From Pomacea canaliculata (taxonomy: Eukaryota > Mollusca > Gastropoda > Architaenioglossa > Ampullariidae), in the NCBI RefSeq assembly GCF_003073045.1, contig NC_037594.1, positions 27,578,737-27,642,736 on the forward strand: a stretch of 64,000 nt of DNA, written 5' to 3'. The notes under the pieces were generated by a model, which was given only the letters and a program-made list of their open reading frames with translations, ran no database searches and was not told the DNA's origin. Every line of letters begins with the position of its first letter. Position 1 is the first letter of the stretch. Shown here piece by piece: positions 33,531-45,000 of this stretch. The translations under genes were made by a program, and so were the position numbers.

Positions 33531-36359
33531 TATGTCCCCTGGGTGAAAGAATGATTTAATCGGTTATAGCATCTAAACACTCCTTTCGATTGTGTGAACG
33601 ACTTTGTGACACAAAAAAATTGAAAATATATTTCTTAATAGATAAAGACAGCGCAATAGTACAGAAAAAAATTTAAGTTGTCGCAAAGAAACCGATGGTT
33701 CTTGTAGGAGAGTGAAATAAAAAGGTGGCAGAATAACATATTTACTAAGATATATCCGGAACACACAGATGGAACAGATTGCTCGCATTCACTTAATAAT
33801 AAGACAAGTGCCTAAAGAGAACATTGTTTCTTGTGAAGTCGAAACCCAAAGTTGTTGGGTTTGGTTTTTTTTTTTCGGTGAGAGCTGGGAAGAGGAAGAG
33901 ACAGCTTGAAAGACGGAGAACCATCGTCACCCACCTTGACTTGTTTCAACACAAAACTCGTCTGCTGCGGCGCACTTTGATGCCGTCTGTTGTTATCTGA
34001 GAAAGGCCTGAGGGTGGAGTTTATTCGTTAAAAAAAAAAAAGGTCAGAACTCGGGCTGACCGCTTGTTTCCGCCGCCAGCTCTTTACAACAGGAGTCGGT
34101 GCTTGAGAACCAAACCGGAGAGTTTTCGGAAGCAACAGGTGTGTACAGGTGTGTTATCACGCGCCGGGTCATGTCTGGCTACGGTGTCTACAAGAACTCG
34201 ACTTGAAGCATGAGACCTTCTGCCGGAGCGTTGGCAGACGCTGGTGGTGTTATCGCTAACAGCTGGCTATCGGTGTTTGAATCCTGAAGACGAGACCCTG
34301 TAGTCTTTTTGTCACTTTGTGCTGATAAGCCTCCATTAACTGTTATGTACGAATGTATTTACATGGTGTGTAAATATGTTTTTACACGACATAAATAAAT
34401 GTTTAACAAACAGCTGTGATAGAGTTCTCTTCGACAATGTCCATGTAAAGAAAGTCGCCCCAGTACCATCATTGAAAACAAAACAAGAGAAGGATTTTGA
34501 AGATAAACCCAAGATAGTAAATAAACGTAAACCACCCTCTCCCACGAAAGTCAATTTTAAAAAAAAAAAAAAAAAACAAAAAAAAAAACCAGCATGAAAG
34601 ATGGAAGGTAAACAAAGTGCAGAAAAAAGTAAAATGAAGACTTGAAAAAATAGGTTGTCGAACAAATGAGATGAAGCTACAGAAATAAAGACAGTGAGAA
34701 CCCGCCACGGTCTACACTCTACAGGATGCGATAACATTACATCAGCCTGTCCAGTGACCTCATCGGTGACGAGGGTTGTACCCTAGGGCGGGTGTGACAA
34801 AGACTGGGTGGTCACTGCAAGTAGCCCGTCACCCGGGTGACGACAGATCAGAGACCGCCACCCGCTTTGTAAGTAAGGATTTGTCTCCCCCATGTGATGC
34901 CATGCGGTGTGTACCATCCACAGGAGTGAGTGAGGAAGACTATGGATGACTTGAAACTCATTCTGTATGTTTACAGATGATGTGACCAGTTTATGTCGCA
35001 CTGCATCTCCCAGAGAATCTCACTACCTTGAGGACTGCGATCAATGGAAAATAATTTATAAAATAAAATTTTAAAAAAATGTGAAGAGAAAACGAGAAGT
35101 CTTTCAGTGTTCCCCGAGAGGTAGACATTTCAGCTCAGCCGCCATCATACATAAGTTCAAAGGGATCTTACATCACCGAGCACACTTGCTCTCGTTACTA
35201 ATTTCGCGATAGAGGAAGGAGAACAAAAGTGGGGAGAGGGAAAAGAATTAAAATATAAAGGGCGAAAGACGAAGAATAAGAAAGAAGACCAGCTTTTGAG
35301 GAAAAGTTGAGTATTTTCTCAGCTCTCGTCTTAAATGTAAACACTTTTGAATGCACGCTCCGATATAACCAAGCTGTTTACACTAAACAAACCTTGAGTT
35401 TCGTTCAGTGCAACATTTAAGGATAAAATCAACACAGATAAACATCATTTCATCAACTGTACACGATTTTAAAACCAAAATTTTCATTTAACTCAACAGT
35501 GAACAAAAATTTAAATACCTGGACACACGTCCTTCTCATCAGCGTCCATGCTCTAACACGTTGTACATTGAGAACCTCCAACACCACCAACCACCTCGCA
35601 ACACCACGAACTCAGACAGGAAGGCCGGACACCCGCTTCGCTCCACTGGTCAACCAGGTGTTAATGACGTCCAGTCAGGGAAGGACGTCCGGCGGGTGTG
35701 GATGCCCCCGGGTGTTTCGTGACCCCATTACGTAGTCTTCAGGGTGACAACTCAACACCTGCTAACGGTCACACGTTGGCACTCTGTTCACAAGGTCCTG
35801 ACCACCTTGTACTTCACGTGCGCGAACTTTTCAAAGGTTTTAACAAATGTTAATGTCTACAGTCAAAACACCAACATCACCCTTGTGTCTGATTTCCTCC
35901 TGATACTACCTGGTCTGAATATTAAGACACAAATATTTGCTAGCTAACAATTTCTTTATTGGATACACGACCAGATACTGTTTTTAACTTTATTTTTAGT
36001 GTTTTCTAGACAGACTTATCTTCTGGTGCACAAGAAACGAAGATATTTTATAATCGAAATTTCATTTAGTTTGGTATAAAAAGATGTTGAAATCTTTTTC
36101 TCGTGCTTCCCAGACAGGCTTAAAGTGTTGTTGTTGCTGGTGGTGGTGGAGTGTGAAAGCTTGGGTCTCTCTCTCTCACCCACACACATTTACACACAGT
36201 GAGCTGGGCCCCTGACTTCGCTTACAGTCTGTGTCTGTCATGGATTGCACGGTGAACAAATGGGTGGGAGGTACCCGTAATTACGCAACGCTGATCGCGC
36301 ATCACTGGCGACAGTGTGACACGCAGGACATGTGGAGTTCCCCATGTGAAAAATCCCTG

Positions 36360-36575
36360 ACGGTTGGCTAATCCTCACCTAAGGCTCGTACAGGTCGGCA
36401 CGACGACGTCACCAAGACAAAGAGTCGGTCTCCTGGGTTCAGTTCTCGCCTCGGGCACGCTGCTCTTTCTCTGCGGGTGGCATTTGTTTACATGGCTGGC
36501 TGTAGTGCCGTGATAAAGTCAGTTGCTGACTCGGTGTAAAACACCAGTTCCCTCCTCTCCCCACCTACTAATGCC
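36360..36575 (+). mobile_element. tRNA-derived SINE-like element
   Basis: 'tcctgggttcagttctcgcc' contains a box-B-like GGTTCAGTTCT with box-A-like sequence about 60 bp upstream. The body ends 'gtgataaagtcagttgctga' then 'ctcggtgtaaaacacc'. This tail is shared, with changes, by the piece at 39282-39313. Confidence 0.55.
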
Positions 36576-38837
36576 CCAAATAGATAGGACATTTTATATG
36601 ACACAAGGCTTGGCAGTGACTATAGCACCACAGTCCCCAGAACAAAACCAACCTTGACCAAGTCATCAGTGTGTCACAAACAACTTGGCAAAGTTTTGGT
36701 CGAGTGTTCGACAGCACGGTCCGATAGTCTTCGATGGCCTTTGAACACAAACCGACATCACAAAGCAAGCCAATGCTTATAACTTTGTAAACATTCCCAC
36801 AAAATAAGGACTAACGAACACTGTTAAACTGAATGTTGTTTAATTATTTTACATGGAAGCAGCTATGAGGCATTGCCGACGAGGACAAGCTGACAACTTC
36901 ACTGGGTTCTGACTCCAGCCATGGTCACGATTAGGAGAGAAAAAACTCGAGACGCAGAAAAGGACGCGGGTGACAGGTGGCGAACTCACACCCTATCGGG
37001 GTGTTGGCCACGAGACCCAGCAAAGCCGACAAGTCGAGAAAGTGGGCCAGCACCGCCCTCTCTCCCCACACCTGTCCCTCCTCGCCCTCCCTCTCCTCTC
37101 CCTCCTCCCACACCATGGAGACAAGAGGTGACGGGAAGGAGAGAGAGAGAAGCGTCTTATCTTCTGCACGTCGTCACTACCTGAGCTCCGTGTCAGTGGG
37201 TGGTCTGATCACCTGTCTCTCCACACCTGGTCGCCATGCTTCTGAGGAAAGCTCACCGACAATCCATCCATTAAAGATAATGAAATACACAAGGATTTGT
37301 AAACACTTAAATAAAGTGAAGATTACATCATATTATATATGAAAATATATTTGAATAATTGTCATAAACAACAAATAATAGTTTAAAAATTTATTTACAA
37401 ACCAAGAAGGATGGGTCGTTACATCTCATACCTTTAATTACAGAGAGTTTGTTCAACAAATTTTAAGACAGTTTATATTTTGCATTCCCCCCATCCCACA
37501 TTCCCCATGTATGTTTTTCCACCAGAAGTTAAAGGTCGTGGTTGATAGTCTTGGAGCTGGCCTTGGAATCTGTTACAAAGTGGAGATTACACTCCACAAC
37601 TGCGCGTTCACACAGCGGCGCGCTCTGTCACGTGGTGCACTGACGCGTCCGGCACGTCTGGGATCGGCTCACACCTGTTGCACGATCGCCGAGACTCCCA
37701 GGTAAAACTTGGGCCCAGGTATGGTGGTGGTGACAGCACCGTTAGTGTCGGGTACATGGGGGCTGGGTGTGTGAGTGGCGTTCAGACCACTCTCACATTC
37801 TCTGTGTGTGTTTGTGTTCTCGGTACTTATGTTCCAACGAGCGTCACGTGACAGACCATAGCAGCCTGGACACAGGTGTGGATCCAATGTCGTCTTCATC
37901 ACACCAATGTAATCTCAATCAAGTAAACACCAGTTGAAAACAAAATGGACAGATAAAGGTGATCAAGTAAACAGCAGTATGAAACAAGATAAGCAGATGA
38001 CAGCAAGCTCACACCAAGCGAAAGAGAAATAACACAAGCTAAACAAAGTTGCCGAAATATTATAGAAATGAGTATTTTAGACGCAGCAACATAAGAATTC
38101 ACCCTCTTCCCCAATTTTACATGTTTGGATCTGCTGATTCCAGCCATGATCTTCACATCCATTATTAACTATTCCTTGTCAACTGCCATGATACCTCACT
38201 GGATCTGCTCGAGGTGTAAAGTTATTACTGAGGACGGGGACCTAGAAAAATTAATGTGTGTGTGAGAGAGATAATATAAACATATGTAGACGTGGATATC
38301 AGCATGTGTATGCATCTGTGAGTTAGGTAAAAATAAGAAGGGCAGAAACATCATATGACGAAGGCTTATTCACTTTACATGTGTTTATATTCTTTGATTT
38401 GTTTGGTTAATAAGCAGATGTCAAAGAGCTAGAAGAAGGAAAAAATGAGTGATACAAAAATTAGTTTTTAATATTTTAGCTGTTATAAACGAACCAGTGA
38501 CTGTACTGTCTGTGATAACCAAAGATAGGACATCACACCAACTGCCGTGAAGTACAGACCATCCATGTTCTCCCTGTCCAGCCACTGGGCCCTGGTTAGC
38601 TTGGAACACATGCAGCTACACCTGTAGCCTGACGATGCACAGCTACACACGTAGCCTGAGATACACAGTTACTTGTGTCTGTGAACTACAACAGCTTGTT
38701 ACCACCGCAGAAAACCCAGTGAACCCAGTCGTCACGTGGTCAGTTGAAGTAGACATACAGTCACCCAGGTCTGGAACTCTCAACGTGTGTGTGACTTGGA
38801 GTTGTGCTAGCCAGACATCACTTAAATAATTACAGGG

Positions 38838-39125
38838 GAACTTGTGTACCGGCATTTTGAGAAGTATTGTGTACGATAGTGTGGGGCAAGTATTGTGTGG
38901 AGTAGTGTGGGAAAATGTCATGTGGGTAAATGTGAGCAAGTATTATGTGGTGTAGTGTGGGGAAAGTATAATGTGGGTAAATTAAAGCAAGTATTATGTG
39001 GGGAAGTGTGGGAAAGTATCTTGTGGGATAGTGTGGTGAAGTATTATGTGGGGTAGTGTGGGAAAATATCTTGTGGGTAAATGTGAGCAAATGTTATGTG
39101 GGGTAGTATTATGTGAGGGAATTAT
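38838..39125. repeat. Degenerate tandem repeat, about 50-bp unit x 4-5
   Basis: The motifs 'gtagtgtgggaaaatgtcat', 'gtgggtaaatgtgagcaagt' and 'attatgtgggg' recur in order, with length changes between copies. Confidence 0.85.
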
Positions 39126-39330
39126 TATGTTCTTCTAACGTGAGCTGCACTGGTGCCCGCTTTGACTACATCGTGGCCTCACTCTGGTACCGTTGTCTCC
39201 AGGATGTCTGTTATTAACACTTTATCAGCTCAGTCCGTCTCTCCAACTGTAGACCTTCTTGTGCCACCTCTCACACGGAATCCGTGATATAGCCTGCGTT
39301 GCTGGCACGGCATTAAAAACAAACAAATCT
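39125..39330 (+). mobile_element. SINE-like fragment sharing the tail of the 36360 element
   Basis: It ends 'gtgatatagcctgcgttgct' then 'ggcacggcattaaaaaca', parallel to the end of the element at 36360. The tRNA-like head is not recognisable, so this is a decayed or 5'-truncated copy. Confidence 0.4.
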
Positions 39331-40929
39331 CACACGGATCCCCCTAGTCCGGCGCTGTCTTTCTTTCTCTAGCCCCAGTGACTTGCTTCATCCACAATCA
39401 TCAGGTCGCACTCCATGCTTCAAGTCTGATCTTAAGGCTAACCTTCTCTGGAAAATAGTTAAATAACTGTAGGCTCTGTCTCTTCTCTGTCATGCCTTGC
39501 ACTCCTGGTGTACCTGTGTTTTTGCGCGTGTCCTTCTGTGTGTGCTGTGTGCGTGTGTGTGTGTGTGTTAGTGAGAGAGAAATATACATTGTCCACATCA
39601 AAGTGTACAGAGCTTGCTGCCGGCAGGGAAAGCTGCCATAGAAATGCTTATATATTTTAATTATTACAATGTCACAGACGCTGACACACGCAGATAACAA
39701 CCATCAAAGTGAGACACCAAACTAATTCTACTTGGTCGCAGTTTCTTTTTATTATTTCTGTTATTAAAACGGCGCAATACATGCACATTACACAGTTCCA
39801 CAGTATATATATTAAAACTTTGTAACAAACATGAAAAGAAACAAAGTAGATGCAGGCAATGCAAATGTTATTATTTATTTCTTTATCACAGTTAACATGC
39901 CATCTTTCTCTTCTCTGTTTCTGTCTTCAAGCAGTTGATGGCTTTTCCTCACCTGTCACTGATTCTCTGTTCCAGCCTCGGCACATCTTAGTTAATGGTT
40001 AGTTTCCTATTGAGATGAGTCAAGATCAACAGAAATGAAAGTCGTAACTGTAAAAATTAAGAAAAAATGAAACTGAAGGATATACAGGGCTATGGATGTA
40101 CAGCTGCTTATTTTTTTTTTATTATAGTACTGCTGTAGAAACACCAAAATTAATGTTCGCCGAGAAAAGTAAACTTTACATGTTTGTTGTAGTGAGAGGA
40201 AGGCACACATATATTTCAATATGCTTTAAGGCAGTGTTTTTTTTTAAATTATAGGCTGTTATGTGGTGAACTGTGTGTGTGTGTTGCAAGACAATTTTTG
40301 AATATTAACAAATGAACTAAATGACCTGGCGCTTACAGCTTGTGTATTTGAATTGAATATTTTTATTGTTGAGGCCATTGATCCCCAACAGGAGGGTGAC
40401 ATCACAATGACTTTGTCCATTGCTAATGCAATGCATAACGATACATTTCAACATGTATAATAAATAGAGCATACAGTTATACACATTTGTAAACTGCGTG
40501 AATTATATAGTTGTCAGACCACATCTTTATGGGTACTAGAATACTACATACTTAAAATAAGAGAGAACAAACGAAAAAATTATTGCTTAGATCATCAGCC
40601 CGTATTACAGAGGGTGGTAATGACTCTTGTCATTTTACAAAACATACAAAATATAGTATGTTCATAAACCTGCTGCTATTTACAGAACATTGTCTCGTAT
40701 TTCTAAAGCCTCTAAAATTAAGAGCGAAGTCTTACATATTATCGTCCTGTTGCTGCTGCTCGGTTCAAAGCTACATATTTCTCTCGAAGTATATGTATGT
40801 ATACCTGGGACACAAACTTGAAATTACATTTCACCTATATCTGTACAAAATGAACAGTTGTAATCAGAAGTAAAATTATTGTTAATGTTCCCAAGGGTAT
40901 GAACTTTTAAAGTTTTAAAGATACACCAA

Positions 40930-41825
40930 CTCTAAATATGATTAAATGAGGTCTGTAGTAGGCATTTCTTAGTAGTACCGATGATGACTATCAGTAAAAG
41001 ACTATCTAAACGAATTATAGAATTGATATCATCATCGGAAGATATAGTAAAATACAATTCTTGCTGATAACAGTTCTGGAGAATCCTTTTAAAAGTTGTA
41101 CTAATTAGTTCAGGGTCTCCAACGCCTGAGTTTGACAGACATGCCAAAAGCAATCGGATACAACACTTTGTTTTGGTTATGTATATTTAACAACATATTG
41201 TAAGCCCGGCGTGGCAATCTTCTTGCTCAAAATACGTAGCCAATATTTTTAATACTTTTTATAGAACAGTCACATGTAAGGAGTATTTTCATCTTTCTCC
41301 ACAGACTACTGCATTAGGCTTTGGGAATGGAATGAAAAATCTGTTTAAAGCAAAAGTGTGAACTGTTTCTATTGGTTTCAGATTGGCAACAACTCCCCAT
41401 AGTTCTGCATACATCGTCACAGGAAGAATCTGACAGTCAAACAATTTTAGGAAAACATCAGAGCATGTTCACCAGTCGACCACAAAGACCCCAGGATTCC
41501 AGCTACACCAATTTTTGGCACGACTAGCCATGTCATTAAAGCATGAGAGATGGACAGACGAATGGACATGCAGATACCCAAATATTTATACATATTTACA
41601 ACAAATATTTTGGACTCCAATAGACCATTTCTCAACGGAAGAAATAAAACCGCCATTTTCAGAGATTACAATGTTAGAATTATTAAATTAACGACTAAAC
41701 CTAAATTACATGATGTATTCATTAAAACATTAAAATGATTCTGCAGACCAGTAACAGCATCCGAAATTAATACTACGGCATCTTCCAAAAGCAAGATAAC
41801 TATTTCCAGGATATCTGGATTTTTC
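40930..41825 (-). mobile_element. LINE fragment (reverse-transcriptase C-terminal half)
   Basis: On the minus strand, pieces in order read LLLEDAVVLISDAVTGLQNH (an altered FADD-type catalytic box), LGLVVN, VNMYKYLGICMSIRLSISHA, KLFDCQILPVTMYAELWGVV, VHTFALNRFF, VVCGER, and SNSGVGDPELISTTFKRILQ. This is the usual order in a second molluscan non-LTR family, different from the copies at 4290 and 51640. Frame breaks and the lost FADD Asp pair mark it as dead. Its 3' tail may extend to about 40345, where ATTCA-type repeats occur. The fragment ends against the 3' end of the mucin-lectin gene. Confidence 0.8.
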
Positions 41826-42005
41826 TGAATTTCATATTTACCCCTGTCAATTTTGCTAACTCTTTAATAAATAGTTAAAAAAAAAAATAAAAAAAATAAG
41901 ACTGCAATTTTTTGTCCTAGCCGAAATCTGAACCCAAGTCAGATGCTTGATGTATCGGTGACAAGGGAAAGATGGGAAACACGTAAGAACGAGTTTCAAA
42001 ACAAA

Positions 42006-45000
42006 TTAAGTAGGTAGGTGTAGCTTCTCAACGCGCGTGCGCCTCACCACGTGCATGTGCAACCATCTGAGAAGGTCAATCAAGTCAAGAAGGACTAAGA
42101 TAAGCAAAGAGAGGATCATGATGATAACAGCCACCGCCCCAACAGCTACAGCAGAATGTCGTCCGTCCGGCGCGCTGGTTTTCTTCATGACCTGCTGGGC
42201 GAGGTCAGCGTGAGACATCTTCAACTCGTCCTCGATGGTCTGCCGGAGCTGGTCCAGGTAGTTGGCATCTTGACTGGTGTTCGGCTGCAGCAACTTGCGC
42301 TGGCAGCCGCACGGACACATCGGGGATCTCGGAGGAGTGGTAGAAGGAGGGCGTCTGGTCGTGGTGGTGATGCTACCGGCGGTCACCTGATGTTCCTTCG
42401 AGGAAGGTGACTCGGTCTTGTTCGACATGGTCGACAGCGAAGCCTGATCCAGAGTTGGTGTTTGCCTTAGAGCCTGACCTGAATCAGGGTCATGACTGGG
42501 GTCAGCAGAGGTTTCTGGAAAGTAGGTGACAGACGCCGGATGGAGGAGAGGGTAGTGTGTATCTAGCGATGAGTCCATACGAGTCGCTTCTACAGCATCT
42601 GATACGTCAGCTGTTGTCACGTGTTCACCCGTTACAACAGTGCTAGTGTAGAGTAGAGGATGATTGTTCCCCCCGCCAGATGACAGGGTGGTTGTCGTTG
42701 GCATGTTGTTTACTATAATCGTCGGGAAGATGCTGGATGTAGGCATGGTGTTGACTTCAACCAAACTGACCCGAGATTTATCTGATTCCACGAGCACAGG
42801 AATGAGTTTGGTGATGGTGTCCAACAACTGCGCCGTTTGGTTAGACAACGATAGCTGACTGTATTCTTCAGACGACGACCGTAGGTGGGGGACTTGCGAG
42901 GCGCTTGGTAACGGCAACAAAGATATTTTATCCACATTCCCTGTCACGTGTGTCGTTTGACTCACTGCGAGGCTCAAGTCTGAGACAAAAAGTGTTCTAT
43001 CGTTCTCTTCGCTCCGTGTCACTGACACTGATGGTATGCCAGACGTATGTGTCACAGGCTGCAGAGAACTGGAAACATTAGATATGGCGAGAGAAGATAA
43101 GTCTGTAGAATTGTGTGAGGCAGATGAATTAGAGTCTACCACTCGACTTGCACTTGGTATGGTTGACGAGAGCATGTCTTTACTGTTGACCACATCTCTT
43201 ACTGTGTTTTCTCCATGATCGGAGAGTGTTACTTTAGTGGCATCCGCCATGGCAGGGGAAGTGACGTAGTTGAGTCCCTCGGTTGTTGACACAAAACTTC
43301 GTGGTGGTGTATTCACTGGCTCCGAGAACGAGTCGACGGACCTTTCTACATTTGTTTCCTTTGCTTCAGCAGAACTCGGCAAAACCGTTGTCGAGGTGAC
43401 ATGTGAGAAATCCACCATGGTAGCTGACGAAGGGTAACTGTAGTCGTCGTTAGAAGAAACTACATCGAATCCTTGCTGAACTGTTGATACGATGATGTCA
43501 ACGACGGCATCACCACCAGAGTTCGTAGCCTCGGAAACGTAGGGTGAAGTGAGAATGGAGGAGTGTGGAGGGTGATGAAGTCCTTGAGTAAGTGAGTCAA
43601 AGTGTGTCGCGAGCACATCAGATGACAGGACTACCACAGTGACCAGAAAGTCAATAGGTGTCGACTCAAAGTCACGTGATAGTGTTGATACAGGTGAGGG
43701 AAAGTCTTGGGCGGTCGTCGGTGAGCTGCTTGTCGATGTTGTGATGACTGCGAGGAGTTGAGGACTCGACTGGGATGTCTCCATGGTTTCTTCCGGCATT
43801 GAAGTTATGACGTTTACTTGTACTGTTGTAGTTGTTGCTGTTGTAGTTGTTGCTGTTGTAGTTGTTGCTGTTGTAGTTGCTGTTGCGCCATAGTTTGTGA
43901 CAACAGACAGGTTTGTAAGCTCTGATGCGATTGGTTGTGACTCAGTGTACATCTTTGACACTGGAATGGCGTTTGTCACGGAATCGAGTTTGAGTAACTC
44001 ATTAGATGTGACAGGACTGACACCTAGCACTGACTCTGTGACGACTGGCTCAAGATTTGTCACTCCATCAGCACTCAGCACTGAGTTTCTTGTAACTAAT
44101 TCATGATCGGACACTGACTCTGTTACAAAGTGTTCGAGACTTATCACAGGAATGTTGTTTGTCATTACAGGGTCTGTCACAAAATGTTCTAGTGTCACAG
44201 GACTGACAGTCAGGATTGTGTCTGATGTAACTAATTCCATATTTGACAGAGACTTTGTTACGAGATATTCAGGAGGAGTGACAGTTGGTACTGGTGCTGT
44301 AACGAAATGATCGCCACTAGTGACAGTTGGCTCTGACTCTCTTGTGACTGATTTAAGACACGAACTTCCCTCGTGACATGTCACTGACACCTCAGGCCTT
44401 GGTGCTACAGTAGGTGTGAGTGTGTAGAGGTCTGTCATGTCAGCCATGTCACTTGGCAGCTTCGACACGCTCGTTACATCCACTAAGTTCGTAGCTGACT
44501 CACTACGTTGTTGGTCTGCCACCATCACTGACACACTGACTCTTACGCCTGACATCGCTGCTGACATTTCAATGTTTGTCAGAGATCCTTCATTTCCTGT
44601 TGTGGTTGCAGTTGAGTGAAACACTGATGTAGTTGTTGAGACTGTCGCTGTGGTTTGGTCAGCGAATTCCGCTAAAGACACAGCAGACACGAGGTCTGCC
44701 ATCGTCGTCGTCGTCGTCGTCGTCGTCGTCATCCCGTCTGTAGGTGACTCTGGTGGTGTCACATCCATGACACTCATCGGTGCTGGCATGACAGTATCAC
44801 CGCTCGTCGCCTTCACGCTAACCAACGTCGACGTGGCAGTGCTCCTCGTGACCTCTGTGAACTCCACGCCGGAGCTAAAGTGCAGCGCCTCGTTATCGCT
44901 GCGTGACGTAAGCGGTGTTGTCTCCGCCGCAGTATCTCTTCCTGACAGCACGGCGCGGGTCAGTCTCGGGTCATCGCCTGTCTCTGTCGTCGTAGAGGAG

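Larger units (their letters stand above)
33541..42005. other. Gene-poor interval upstream of the T-box gene
   Basis: About 8.5 kb with no convincing protein-coding exon on either strand. It holds the unseen 5' UTR exon(s) and promoter of the T-box gene, two SINE-like pieces (36360, 39125), a degenerate satellite (38838) and a LINE fragment (40930). Patches of higher GC at about 34050-34280, 36180-36500 and 36900-37250 stand out from the AT-rich background and could be regulatory, but nothing in the bases proves it. Confidence 0.5.

Noticed and set aside
34557-34592. Long A-run with Lys-rich frame KKKKKKQKKK
   Set aside because: Simple poly(A) sequence, not a coding signal.
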